A stretch of DNA of 64,000 nt from Lasiosphaeris hirsuta (taxonomy: Eukaryota; Ascomycota; Sordariomycetes; Sordariales; Lasiosphaeriaceae), in assembly GCA_030549175.1 (NCBI GenBank), contig JAUKUA010000003.1:5580001-5644000 (forward strand). Reading direction: 5' to 3'. The position numbers and the translations under genes are program-made. The notes under the pieces are model-generated. The model did no database searches and was not told where the DNA came from. It was given only the letters and a program-made list of their open reading frames with translations. Shown in pieces: positions 1 to 10,572 of the stretch. Position 1 is the stretch's first letter. Every line of letters starts with the position of its first letter.

Positions 1-400
1 ACTGCAGACTGGTATGCGTGGTGCCTGGGGCAAGCCTAACGGCACTGTCGCTCGCGTCAGCATCGGTCAGATCATCATGAGCGTCCGCACTCGTGACTCC
101 AGTAAGTTTAACTAATAGCTTTTACATGTGCTGGTTTTTAACGTTTTCCAAGACCGCGCTACTGCTCTCGAGGCTCTTCGCCGCTCTCAGTACAAGTTCC
201 CCGGTCGCCAAAAGATCATCATCTCCAAGAACTGGGGCTTCACTCCCCTCCGCCGTGACGAGTACCTTGAGAAGAAGGCCGCTGGTGGTATTCTCGTTGA
301 TGGTGCCTATGTTCAGTTCCTGAGCAACCGTGGTAACCTCGCTCACAACATGAAGCGTTTCCCGGGTGCCTTCACTGGTGCCACTGAGGCCGAGGCTTAG
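1..400 (+). CDS. rpl10: 60S ribosomal protein L10 (uL16), 3' part
   Basis: Partial gene; the 5' end lies outside the window. Exon 2-101 reads in frame from base 2 ([20 protein letters not shown]...). An intron at 102-152 (donor GTAAGT, acceptor CCAAG) is followed by exon 153-400, ending in TAG. The spliced junction reads [18 protein letters not shown], and the next residues ([20 protein letters not shown]) are the characteristic uL16/L10 core. L10 binds near the peptidyl-transferase centre of the large ribosomal subunit and is needed for subunit joining. The tail ends in EAEA, with a fungal-type extension after the conserved FPGA. The identity is clear; only the C-terminal ~115 residues are visible. 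Confidence 0.95.
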
Positions 401-2473
401 GGTTGTTGAGAAGAGGGAATGGTTCTGGCTTTGGGGTGGCGTAATCGGTCATTTTAGGGCAGAGGTGGGAGCATGTTTCTAGTACATCGCCTCATCTCGG
501 CACAGTCAATAAAACCATTCACCAAATGGGTTTCTGATAAAACCGAATGCACCCCTGGGGTTTTGAGTTTTGCAGCCTGGAAAGTGCACTCATGTTACTG
601 TTTGTGAGCTGGCCTCAAAGATTGGCCAGGATTCGGGAGGTCGATATATCGCCTCCCTTGTGATTCGGGCGTGCAATAATACGGATCAAACCGTGATAAA
701 TGCTGATGGCCAGACTGCTCAGAGACAATGACATGATGAGGGTTCGGGGTGACTCCTCGCCTTGCTAATGCCGGTAATGAAAGGCGATAGACAGCTATAG
801 ACAGGTGGGCTATCGAGTGCCCGACGTTGTAACGTCGTACTTACAGATAGCAGCATAGTTTTTGAGTAAACGAGTTGATGTATATCGGACAAACCCAGGA
901 TATCCCCGGCTGAAGCATCACGGTGCCCAAATTAGACAGGGAAGCTGGGGTTGAAGTTCACAATCCATCAATGACATCACTTTCCCGGCGCCGTATTGGG
1001 CGAGCTTCATGTGGTTTTTGTTGAGGTCTTTGTTCACATGCCTGGTAAAACTGCATTGCTGCAATGGCTTTCTGATTGCTACTTGTCGACCCGAAAGAAG
1101 TCCTTTCCAATATCCGCAAATGGTTCTAACAGTGGGATAGTGGTACTCAGGCTACTGCAACTGGTTCCATATATGAAGGCATTTGACAGGTGCCAGTCCC
1201 GGTCTTTGCAGCAAGGTATTCTCCCGCGGTTTCGAGTAATGAGACCGCAATTTCTTAGAGGGCAAGGTGTCAGTGATTGCCCTACACCGTGGCTTTCTAG
1301 CGTTGGCTACATTTCGGGTGGTTGACAACAGCTGTTTCCACATTCCATTATTCACAGGATTGGGGGCAAACGTCCTGGCGGAAGCGCTGGCTTTGGATTG
1401 GGGAAAGCCGTTGCAGTCGTCTTAGATCGGCAACTAGACACTAAGCAGGGACGAATTACTGATCGCGTTGAGAACCTGGTCACGTCGCCCAACCCCCTCG
1501 ACGAAGGGCAAAACAACCAATCCGCGTGCTAATGCTCTCCTCTGCAGTTGAAGCTCGAACTTGGGGGCTGACGTGGTGGCGGGGGTTATCAGGCCCGTTG
1601 TTTCTGTTGGAAATGGCGTAGGTAGATAACGTTGAGCCGGGCTAGCTATCAGTCGATGGATCGAAACCGGGGCGCGGTCAAATGGTATGGCTCGACGACA
1701 GAGCTCACAACAACGGACTCACTAAACGGCTTTCCTGACCGTCTAATATACTCTACATCGAGAATTCAAGGTCAGCAGTACGATGTTATATCGAATCGAG
1801 TCGTGCTTTCGGAGGAGCGATGAGGTCAGGCGATTGGTGGGGTGTGTGGTTCGGAGGGGCGCTTCAACGCCTATCGCTATCGCGTGTCCATTCAGCAACG
1901 AGCCCTGACGGCATCCCGTGCTTTGTGCTGCCGCTGAGCGTCGCCCATTGCCCTGGCCCCAAGCTGCCCACCCAGTCTTCCCAACTTGTCGACAGCAGCT
2001 CAGTCCTCATATTCTTCCGTTTACTGTGCATGCAATCCCGCCCTGGACGAGGCATACATCAGGTTACACACAGCTGCAGTTGATCCAGTCAGTCAGCGAC
2101 TACACCCTCCTAAAATGAGTGGCATCCCCAGATAGAACAGCAGACAGACGAATAACTAACTGTCTTTGCCCACTGTCCACTATCTGTTTCTCGACACTTG
2201 CGTCCAGTTGCAAATCGACGCCTGACCGCCCAATCCCCCTCCGTCACCGCACCCCCACAACCATCCGACTTACCGCATTCGTCAATCACGGCTAACTCCC
2301 GGAGCAATCATTGCGCAGAAGCGCCTTCCCGCAGCTATCTAGCCCATCAGGGCCACCACTCATAAACGACTCTGGACCCTTCAAAACGCTGTCTGACCGT
2401 CTTTCGCCTCGCCCCAAATCCCCCCCTCGATATTGTTCTCCCGACACGGCCAGAGGGCAGACGACTGCCCATC
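401..2473. other. intergenic region, no supported gene
   Basis: It holds the 3' UTR of the L10 gene and the upstream region of the next plus-strand gene. Short open frames occur on both strands, but none has splice-compatible extensions or recognisable protein sequence. From about 1900 the plus strand becomes C/T-rich (for example 2200-2440), as expected for a long fungal promoter and 5' leader. Confidence 0.6.
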
Positions 2474-4273
2474 ATGGCCTTCCATCAACCGGCTCGGCAC
2501 TTCCAACAGCGAGTTGCTCGTGTTCATTCGGAAGATGGAGAGTTGGAGATCCCCGCGCCGCAAACGCGCCCAGAGCAGACCGAGTCCCAGACATGGGTGC
2601 TGTTCACACCGGGCACGGACGCAGGAACCACTGCTTCCTACTTAAGCTTATCACAAGACGACCAAGTGACGCCTGGGAGGTCGAGGGTTAGCGATCTGGG
2701 GAGTTTGGATACTGCTGCCCGCTCCGACTTCAATTCCCAGGCCGACAACTCGGCTGTACCGACCGAATTCCTAGAACAGAGTGTCACAGAAGACGATGCT
2801 GAACTTGACAGCCTCGACAGCCATCTATCAGAATTTCGGACTGCCCCGAATTCCTATGCTCAACAGCAAGGAGCCTCGCACACAGCACCTGTATTTCCAG
2901 GTCACGACGGCCTAGGTTCGTTCAGATTCGATGCCCCGGGTATTAGTGCGGAAGGCCAGGATCGGCTGTATGCGTTTGAAAGATTCAACCCCAACCGCGT
3001 CAAGCGGAGGAGGGAAAGCTTTGAGTTGGCCCGCTTGGAGCTTGAGAACGAAGAGGCACAAGAGCTGGAGCGCAACCGCAGAATAGAGGCATGGCGGTTA
3101 GAGCAAAGCCAGTTCCTGTTAGAAGACATCCAGAAGGAGACAAGGAGGCGGCGGCAGTCTCAAGCGTCATTGCAGAAACTCGCGCAGGCCGGGAATACGA
3201 CGGATACCAGAGAGAGGATTGCAGCTGATAAGGCTACGGATGAGGCTCACCTTGCCGGAAGCGACTGGCACGATCAAGACGGAGCTCAGCCGGGAGATAC
3301 GACAGTTCCAGCAGATACGGGCAGAGGACTCTGGAGTCACATCACCCGTAAGGTCATTTGCGACTTGATGGGCATCGATGATAAGTTGCTTGCGGTTCTC
3401 TTTGGGGAGGCCCTCCCTGATGACATGGACTTGTCATTCACGCCTGAGGCACCCCGCCCGGACTCATCCCCCGCATTCGCGCACATTGAGTCGGAGTCAT
3501 TGCATGACTCGAATTGGCAGCTGCATATGCTTGAGCGGATCGCGAGGGAGCTCGGTCAGTTTGTCAACCGCATGTCAAGCCACCCGGGCGCATTTTCGAC
3601 GTATACCCGGGTTCAGCAGATGCCTCTGCCGTATGCCGGCCTGCCGGTGATACCAGAGGCACCAGCCGACAGCAACGAGCCTGCGCAAAACATGGACGGT
3701 AGCGTTCCGTCCATGCCTCAATTCAGGCCCACGGTCATGCAACCGACCGGTGCGCAGCCGCACGTGGCTCCCACAACCACCGCCCCGTCAGCCCCGTCCC
3801 TCGCCGGCGTGGCCCCGAGCGATACCCAGCAATCGTTCACACAGCAGGAGTGGGAACAAGATCTGGATATCAAGCTTGTGTTCCGCTACCTCAGATCTCG
3901 CTTCACCCCATCTCGTCCTTCGTCACCCCCATTCACATCCGGTACCTCTCACCTCGCCACGTCAAGTACTCAAGATCTCGCGGCAAAGGCAGCGAGAGTG
4001 CGTCAGCACCACCCACTGGTGTCACACTCGCACGTCCACCACCGACCCCGCCCGGCGGAGCGGCGCACCTTCAAGGCCACGACGCCGTCCAGCCCGGTAG
4101 TTCTGCGTCATGGCGGTGGCAGCTGTGCTAGCCAAAGCACTCGCCGCTCTGGCAGACGGAGCAGTGTGTCATCACGTCACTCTTCACGGCACTACTGGGA
4201 TATCGGCAACTCTGTTGGGACTGGCAGCATCATTGCTAGTTCCGGGCCGATGGGGAGCTGGGGAGAGGTGTAG
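2474..4273 (+). CDS. uncharacterised coiled-coil protein, 599 aa
   Basis: Single uninterrupted frame from ATG at 2474 to TAG, 599 residues. I do not recognise a named family. The first ~110 residues are polar, with a QTESQTWVLFTPGTDA stretch and a GRSRVSDLGSL stretch that look constrained. Residues ~170-240 (FNPNRVKRRRESFELARLELENEEAQ...) are strongly charged and helical, a probable coiled coil. A short hydrophobic segment follows (ICDLMGIDDKLLAVLFGEALP, ~295-320). The centre is Pro/Ser-rich. The C-terminus carries basic Ser/Arg repeats (RRSGRRSSVSSRHSSRHYW) before a compact end, GSIIASSGPMGSWGEV. No signal peptide or clear membrane span is visible. Length and codon use support a real gene; the function is unknown. 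Confidence 0.75.
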   Translation: MAFHQPARHFQQRVARVHSEDGELEIPAPQTRPEQTESQTWVLFTPGTDAGTTASYLSLSQDDQVTPGRSRVSDLGSLDTAARSDFNSQADNSAVPTEFLEQSVTEDDAELDSLDSHLSEFRTAPNSYAQQQGASHTAPVFPGHDGLGSFRFDAPGISAEGQDRLYAFERFNPNRVKRRRESFELARLELENEEAQELERNRRIEAWRLEQSQFLLEDIQKETRRRRQSQASLQKLAQAGNTTDTRERIAADKATDEAHLAGSDWHDQDGAQPGDTTVPADTGRGLWSHITRKVICDLMGIDDKLLAVLFGEALPDDMDLSFTPEAPRPDSSPAFAHIESESLHDSNWQLHMLERIARELGQFVNRMSSHPGAFSTYTRVQQMPLPYAGLPVIPEAPADSNEPAQNMDGSVPSMPQFRPTVMQPTGAQPHVAPTTTAPSAPSLAGVAPSDTQQSFTQQEWEQDLDIKLVFRYLRSRFTPSRPSSPPFTSGTSHLATSSTQDLAAKAARVRQHHPLVSHSHVHHRPRPAERRTFKATTPSSPVVLRHGGGSCASQSTRRSGRRSSVSSRHSSRHYWDIGNSVGTGSIIASSGPMGSWGEV

Positions 4274-5984
4274 GAGTCACTTAGTTATTATTTCGTGCCG
4301 ACCGAACACCCGACCACATCATGTTTGAACGGATCCTCCTATGTACTATTATGTTGATGAATTTGGCCAGCAAGGCAAGCACGGAGTTTGGATCACATCA
4401 GGCATAAGCATCAGAACTCGCATATCATTTTTAGATTTTATAATATCCAAGCACCATAACCCACTGCCCTCATCACAGCGCTCCCCTCCAATAGCCCCTC
4501 AGCCCTGAATACGTAGGTGTAGTTAGATGAACACTAATGTGATGGAAGTAGTAGGTATGGGTGACAGCACTGACACACAAATCGTTCAAATTTCGCAAGC
4601 CTCGTTGACGCAAACCCGGAGGAAAGGCTTCCTATCTACACACCGGGCCGCCCCGAATATTTATATCGAAGAGAGGCCGAGGCGACAGCATCATTCGTCA
4701 GCCGTTGTCACACACCTCGGGCTGGGTCTGCAGGGGTGACTGAGGCCGGGGCTAGGCGGGATCACTGGATGGTCAGGTCATGCCTGGGGCCGGACGAGAT
4801 GCAAGTCACTTTCGGAGGCCAAGCTCTGGAGAGCAGGGCCAAAGTCAGTGTGTGCGGAGGTGAAGCTTCTCATCGAGGAACAAGCCGCGACGCGTCTAAG
4901 CGAGCAGGGGTGTTAAGTGCCTCATGGCCAATGGGAGCCTCCCAGAATTGCACAACAGAGGGGTGTGGTTGACCAGTTCGAGTGGTGTAGAGTGCGGACC
5001 GTGCTGCCCACGCGTTTCAAACTCGACAGGCACCCAATTGCTTTGCTTGCTTCAGTCTCCCAGGCACAACAACAGGTCTGAACTGGCCGCGACGAGCAGA
5101 TGCCGTGCTGCATGCAGGCCTGAGGAGAGCAAGTTGCCTCGTTTGGTCTACTGCAACTTGTCTGCGAGCCTGCAACATCCCTGCAGGCGTTGACGCAGCG
5201 ATCGAGTCATCGCTGCCCTTTGCGCCCTCTGCATAACCCCCGTCTGTTCACCCTCGTCCAGGCGAACAGGCGTCGGTGGTTTTCGTTTCCATCGCTAGCC
5301 AGTCAATCCAGCCAAGCGCCGGCAAGCTTTCTCCACACTTTCTAAAGTCGAGCTTGCAGGCCACACACCACCCCGCCTTGTCACCAAGTCGACCCCATGC
5401 ACTTTGTCCGATGAGTTCTCCCCGACCTGAGCGACCTGGGCTGTCTGTACCACTTACCACCATTCACTTCTCCCACCTAAGCCAATCCTGCCTGCGCCCT
5501 GCTTTCTTCGTTCGCGGTTTTCGCAATATTGCTTCCACCAGCTTCGCCTTGCGCGCCCTTTGCTCAAATGCGGACGTGATCAGAGGCATCTTGCGCAGAC
5601 TGTATAAATAAGCGTTAGTCCCCCGACTTCCATATCACCGCTTCCCCGCTTTCTCCCGCTGCGCACAGCTTTCCGCAACGTCGTAGCTCGTTGCCTCAGG
5701 ATGTCAATTCCGCAATGTCGCAACTGCGACGCCTGATGCCTGGAACTGACCGAAACAGGATCATGTACTAGACCTAACGGCTTTTCATCGCGACCCAGCA
5801 GGCCTGGTGTTGGGTCGCATCGCCGCCCAGCCCTCCCCGAGTTTGCGGTCCGGCGCCTTCACCCCGTCGCCCCGCCGAAGCTATCTTGACCGCCCCGATA
5901 TCCCCCTTCCCACCTCCGCATCCCGCCCCCATTCCCGTCTTCTGTCGCTCAATCGCTCCCAGGAGATGGTCCCCCAAGACCCCA
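4274..5984. other. intergenic region and long 5' leader
   Basis: No supported gene. A TATAAATA motif lies at 5603-5610, followed by C/T-rich DNA up to the next start codon at 5985, consistent with a promoter and leader of about 380 nt. The remaining short open frames look like chance. Confidence 0.55.
5603..5610 (+). promoter_or_regulatory. candidate TATA box for the 1080-aa protein gene
   Basis: TATAAATA on the plus strand, ~375 nt upstream of the likely ATG (5985) and followed by pyrimidine-rich sequence. Position and composition fit a fungal core promoter. No transcription start data support it. Confidence 0.35.
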
Positions 5985-8900
5985 ATGGCTGCGACTCCCT
6001 TTGACGCCTCTGGTCCCGGTACTTCCTTCGTGTTTGATATCTACAATGATGGACAGGCCCTGCGCAGTATGCCCGCCCTTCCGGGTGGGCCATGCAACTA
6101 TACGGACCAGTCCCTCCCTCGCTGTGGTTGCCGCCGGTTTTGGAGTAGGCTTTCGCTGAACGCCGGCTTTCCGGATAATCTTACAACAAACTTGGCCGAG
6201 GTCTGCATGTGTTCCCACCATGCTTGTTTCCACGAGGACGTCCAGGCCGGACAGACCCAGCCCCCGCCGTTAGTGAATGTTGGTGGTCAAGAGAACCAGA
6301 GGCCCAAGACCAACCGGGAACCACTAACTCCGGTTCAGGATCTGGGGTCTTTTCACCTCCCTTCCAACATTGGATCCGGCCTGGATTTCGATTTGCTAAA
6401 CTTCCAATCGCCAAATCTTAACCAGCCCCAGGTCGAGAGTGCCAATCCGCTGCACGTTGAGGATGCCCTCCCCGGACAGGACAGCCCAATGCCCGATACG
6501 TTAAATAGCTGGGGAAATCTTATCCAGTCCCAGCCCGGTCATGGAGGTCTGGATGCACTTCCACCGATTCCACACCAATGTTTGATGCCGCCATCCCAAC
6601 CGCCGTCTTCTGCATCCTCTAGCCAGGCCAGGTATCTGAGACCGTTCGCGGGAAAGGGCTTGCACACACTAAGTGGTGGTTCAGCATTGAGAAATGAGGC
6701 GCCTCAGCCCCAGCCCGAGGACGACGCGGATGTCGCGACGGCGGATACCAAACTCGGGGCTGCCAATGATTCCACGAGACCCGGGCAAACCCAGGATGGT
6801 CAGATGGGCGGGTTCGGCAACGATACGTGGCAGAAGCTGTCAAACACAGTTGATAACCACGAGCACCGGCTCGACAGGCTTGAGAACACATCGTTTTCTG
6901 TCACCGGCCATGAGGACTGTCACGACAAACACGAGCACGCCGATCTGCGCGTCACGGAACTCGAGTCCCGCGTCGAAGAAGTGGAGAAGATTCTCAACGA
7001 TAACGGGAGCATAGGCAGCAGCCGGCGGACAATTCGGGCTGATGGTTTGGCTGATGATGCCACAGCCAGCGTCGTTTCTGTTTCGACCAATGCAACCGTG
7101 CTCACTTCGAACCGTGCTGAGATATACAGTCAACTCCAGGCGTTGCAGGCTCAGGTTAGCCAGCTCCAAGCCTCATCGCTGCCTACGTATACCAAGCCGT
7201 GGGAGCTCGAGGTTGTCTTCTTGCCATTTCCGCTCAAGGGTGTTTGGATGGAGGCACGTGAGTTTCAGAATCAGCGGCTGTCGACCGGCCCCAACGCCGG
7301 CGGGTGGACACAGATGCCAAACACCATTAGCAGGGCGACACCCGACCCGCAATCGCCCAAGTTCATGGAGTGGCCTGGACAGTCTGCCGAGTCGAATTGG
7401 TTGCTCCCGAGGGCTTTTGCCGCTGACCGCGTCATCGACCAAAGACTGAAGAGTCGGGGTCTGATCAAGACTATTCTTGTTAGGGGTCCAGATGCTCGTA
7501 GCATCCAGCTTGCCATTCACAACGCATTCGGAGACGTCTTTCGTATATCCTCCAATGCGGGTTCAAGATCGGGATATGGTCACAACTCGACCACGGCCGA
7601 CTTTCTCGGTCTCAGGCAGTCGTGGGTTCCATTACGCAAGCTTCATAAGGATTCCCGCCTCCGTTTCCTCGCTCCAGCCGAGATGGCGACCCCAGCTTTG
7701 TGGGACTTTAGCTTTCTAATTTCCAGTGTTGTTATGAAGGCAACTGGCACTTATCGACTTTACGTTACACAGCCGGAGGCTTACCTACAAGACCACCCGC
7801 TAGGCTACCAAGCCTTTGAGTCTGGTTGGTCTTGGCAAAAGCTGCGGGAGCTGACTCGGGTCTATCCCGACTCCCAAAGCAGCAGTGGGAGCGTCCCAGA
7901 GGCCGATGCCATGGAGGACTGCTGGGCGTGGAACGACCGCCTTGATGAAGTGCCAAGTGCCAATACCTCAGCATTAAGTCTTCGTCAGGGCCATCAGCAG
8001 CGATTATCCAGACTCTCATCAACATCACTCTCGCAGCAATTTTACACCGGCGTGCAGTCACCCATTCTTTCCAGCAGTCCAGGCGTTGGCCGGGCACAAT
8101 CACCGCTCACTCAAAGGGAACGACGTGGGTCTCGGCCGCCGCATATACGTACGAATTCACTCCCACCAGTAGCTCCTTTCTTGATGTCGCCTTCACAATC
8201 TCGTCGCCGTGTATCATCAAACAACACCAGCGGCGCCGGCTACGAGCGCCGGTCCTCTCCACTTATTTCTCGGCCGAGTCAGCGACTTTCAGCCCAGCAT
8301 GCCTTGGCAGGCCCCACCATCTCTGCGTCAGCCGCCCTCATCTCCAAGCGCCGCCTGAATACCCGCTCTCCGAGCCTCATACCACGCAACACACCGCGGT
8401 GGAGCCGCACGAGCATGAGCCGATCACCTTCTCTTGCGCCGGCAGGGGGTCTGCTAGGCTTCCACGATGAGCGGGATCGGGAGAGGCGTACTACTCCTTT
8501 CTACTACGCGACACCGCACAGCGACGCACTCCCTGAGCCACAAGGCTACCAGCGTGCAGGGAGCCGCGCCCCCACCGCCATGCGCCCTAACAACGGGTAT
8601 GACCCTAACCATGACGAGGACATGGAAGACGACTTTGGGGATGACCAAGGTTCCTCAACCGACCCGTACGACAGCGAGATGACCAACGACGCCGACGGTC
8701 GGCCGAAGAAACGACTGGCACACAATGGCTCATTCGGTCTTGGTGTTGGCACCGACGATGGCGATTTTGACATTGACGTCTATGAGGATGAAGACGAAGA
8801 TGAGCTAGACGACATCGAGACTGATGCTGACCACGATGCCGGGGCGTGGCACCGAGTCAACCAGCCCCACCATGGTGCCCCAGGGCGTCCGCGACCTGAA

Positions 8901-9227
8901 GACATACCGTGGGCCGGCATCGAAGATCAAATGTCGGACGGAGAGAACGTCGACCCATCCTCTGACTCGCAGTCCCAAGACATTGAGATTCACGAAGACA
9001 TTGACATTGCCGATCGGGACGATGCTGAGGGCGATGCGGGTAGCGGGTTGGACAGCCAGCCGCCAAGTGAGTATTCAAGTAAACAGAATGCGTGGCCCAC
9101 GCCGCTGGCATCATCGGGTGTGGAAGCCCAAGGGGGTGCGAGGGTGGAGGAGCAGGATTTGGGCGAGATGGGGTTTAGGATCCATGAGGATGGGGTGGGG
9201 GGCGGGATGGGGATAGGGATGCGGTGA
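5985..9227 (+). CDS. large uncharacterised protein with Cys/His cluster, coiled coil and acidic tail
   Basis: 1080 residues from ATG 5985. The frame is open further upstream but has no in-frame ATG there except non-ATG codons, and this ATG precedes a conserved-looking start, MAATPFDASGPGTSFVFDIY. Residues 37-83 hold a Cys/His cluster: C37, C47, C49, C74, C76, H78, H79, C81 and H83 (CGCRRFWSR then CMCSHHACFH), resembling a metal-binding site. Residues ~275-400 form heptad-rich helices (HEHRLDRLENT, ELESRVEEVEKILND, YSQLQALQAQVSQLQ). Residues ~405-640 look globular (PWELEVVFLPFPLKGVWMEA, LIKTILVRGPDARSIQLAIH, WDFSFLISSVVMKATGTYRLYV). After a Ser/Arg-rich linker the tail (~880-1020) is very acidic. 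Such features suggest a nuclear scaffold or regulatory protein, but the family is not one I can name. Confidence 0.8.
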   Translation: MAATPFDASGPGTSFVFDIYNDGQALRSMPALPGGPCNYTDQSLPRCGCRRFWSRLSLNAGFPDNLTTNLAEVCMCSHHACFHEDVQAGQTQPPPLVNVGGQENQRPKTNREPLTPVQDLGSFHLPSNIGSGLDFDLLNFQSPNLNQPQVESANPLHVEDALPGQDSPMPDTLNSWGNLIQSQPGHGGLDALPPIPHQCLMPPSQPPSSASSSQARYLRPFAGKGLHTLSGGSALRNEAPQPQPEDDADVATADTKLGAANDSTRPGQTQDGQMGGFGNDTWQKLSNTVDNHEHRLDRLENTSFSVTGHEDCHDKHEHADLRVTELESRVEEVEKILNDNGSIGSSRRTIRADGLADDATASVVSVSTNATVLTSNRAEIYSQLQALQAQVSQLQASSLPTYTKPWELEVVFLPFPLKGVWMEAREFQNQRLSTGPNAGGWTQMPNTISRATPDPQSPKFMEWPGQSAESNWLLPRAFAADRVIDQRLKSRGLIKTILVRGPDARSIQLAIHNAFGDVFRISSNAGSRSGYGHNSTTADFLGLRQSWVPLRKLHKDSRLRFLAPAEMATPALWDFSFLISSVVMKATGTYRLYVTQPEAYLQDHPLGYQAFESGWSWQKLRELTRVYPDSQSSSGSVPEADAMEDCWAWNDRLDEVPSANTSALSLRQGHQQRLSRLSSTSLSQQFYTGVQSPILSSSPGVGRAQSPLTQRERRGSRPPHIRTNSLPPVAPFLMSPSQSRRRVSSNNTSGAGYERRSSPLISRPSQRLSAQHALAGPTISASAALISKRRLNTRSPSLIPRNTPRWSRTSMSRSPSLAPAGGLLGFHDERDRERRTTPFYYATPHSDALPEPQGYQRAGSRAPTAMRPNNGYDPNHDEDMEDDFGDDQGSSTDPYDSEMTNDADGRPKKRLAHNGSFGLGVGTDDGDFDIDVYEDEDEDELDDIETDADHDAGAWHRVNQPHHGAPGRPRPEDIPWAGIEDQMSDGENVDPSSDSQSQDIEIHEDIDIADRDDAEGDAGSGLDSQPPSEYSSKQNAWPTPLASSGVEAQGGARVEEQDLGEMGFRIHEDGVGGGMGIGMR

Positions 9228-10572
9228 GCTTGAATCTCTGGCCCGGTGATTGCAATGTATGGTGGGTGATTTTGGCGTTGAACTCTGGCAATGATTTATA
9301 TCTCTTTTGTCCATGGGTGCGAGCATATACACACAATCTCAAGGCATGGCAGGTATCGGGCGGCAGTTATTTGCTTAGTAGGTAGGCAGATAAACCGAGA
9401 TGGAAGGGGGTAGGATATCGCGAGGGCATGGTCTTGGGTAACGGGCGTTTTTGGGAGTTTAGGGCGCAAGATATACCTTGGGGGACGGCCTCAAACGGTT
9501 TGTCTTGGCTTGTCTGCTGCTATCTAGTTGTTTATTGCGTTGGGACATTGTTTTCAGCGCGATTGGAGCGATGATGATAGAGACGCGGTTCTCTCATCTC
9601 TGTTTGATGGGGAATGAAGATTTATTCCTCTTACTTCAAGTTGCAGCTGCTATATGTGGGCGGCGTGGCGTGCCAATAAGACTTGAAGCGGAATGGCGCT
9701 GATGTCAATACGATGTAGAAGTACGTACCATGAATACGTACCGTGAGGGAGCAGTGCCTTAAGCATCAGGGGCGTCCCCACTCACTGATAGGACGGTTGA
9801 GGGTAGGCAGACACACCCGTGTGTCACGGCATTCACGCAGGGCGTAGGGCGCGAGGCGGAGTACCACGAGACACACCTCGACACAAATGTGTCGGGTAAC
9901 TAGGTAGGGGGTGCGTATGCTGTATACACATACGCGCCTTTCCGGTGCTATGGGTGGAGCAGGAAAACGAGGTTCATGTCGTTGCGGCGTTTTGACCCTG
10001 CCATCTACGCCTCGGTGCGTCTCTCGAAATTGGACAGCCGAGCGTCCTCCCTCAACTCCTCACGGTTCGATCCCTCCTCCGCAAGCACCTCGTCAGTGTA
10101 GTCAGTGTACTTTGAGCACTTTACCAGATGGGCGCTGGGGTTTCTCCCCTTGGGAAGAGGGGGTGGGGCCCGGGTTCGCTTGATGGTTGCGAGGGGATGA
10201 TCAACGTTGGAGATGTATCGTGGTGTGGGACCTGAGCCCGTAACTGGAACCTGATACTGATTCTGATCCTGACACCGAGCCCGAACCCGAGTTATGGCGC
10301 TGAGTGTGAGACTAAATATCGGACTAGGTAAGGCAGGCAGGTAGTGAAATTGCCACCTAAAACCATGGAAGAGTTTGTTTTGACACATGAGTGAAAAGAA
10401 GTTGCTTTTGAATGCTTTGTGTATGTAAATTATCGCTTCCTCTTCATCCGACGCTTGTGTCCTGTCCCTTCAGGACGTACGATACCATGAAAAATTACCT
10501 TCTAGTTTTATGAAGAAGAAAAAAAAAACCATCGGAATAGTGTAGCAACCCGGATCTTTGTCCAAGCGATAC
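9228..10572. other. convergent intergenic region with short palindromes
   Basis: This lies between the 3' ends of two converging genes; no coding sequence is supported. It contains two perfect 7-bp-arm palindromes (9810-9825 and 9879-9894) and a direct repeat of TACGTACC (9722-9729 and 9735-9742). A degenerate hexamer-like run spans 10230-10291. An A-rich tract near 10513-10528 may belong to the minus-strand 3' UTR. Confidence 0.6.
9810..9894. repeat. pair of GACACA/TGTGTC palindromes
   Basis: GACACAC-CC-GTGTGTC at 9810-9825 and CGACACA-AA-TGTGTCG at 9879-9894 are both perfect inverted repeats with 7-bp arms. They share the ACACA/TGTGT core and their starts are 69 bp apart. Such dyads could bind a dimeric regulator or form hairpins in an RNA; no function is known. 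Confidence 0.7.

Noticed and set aside
5886..5984. N-terminal extension of the 1080-aa protein
   Set aside because: The frame is open, but it begins at TTG and reads as a C/T-rich leader translated into Pro/Ser/Arg; ATG 5985 is preferred.
10056..10075. GGTTCGATCC-like sequence suggesting a tRNA T-arm
   Set aside because: The flanking bases do not form a T stem and no anticodon arm or acceptor stem is found upstream.
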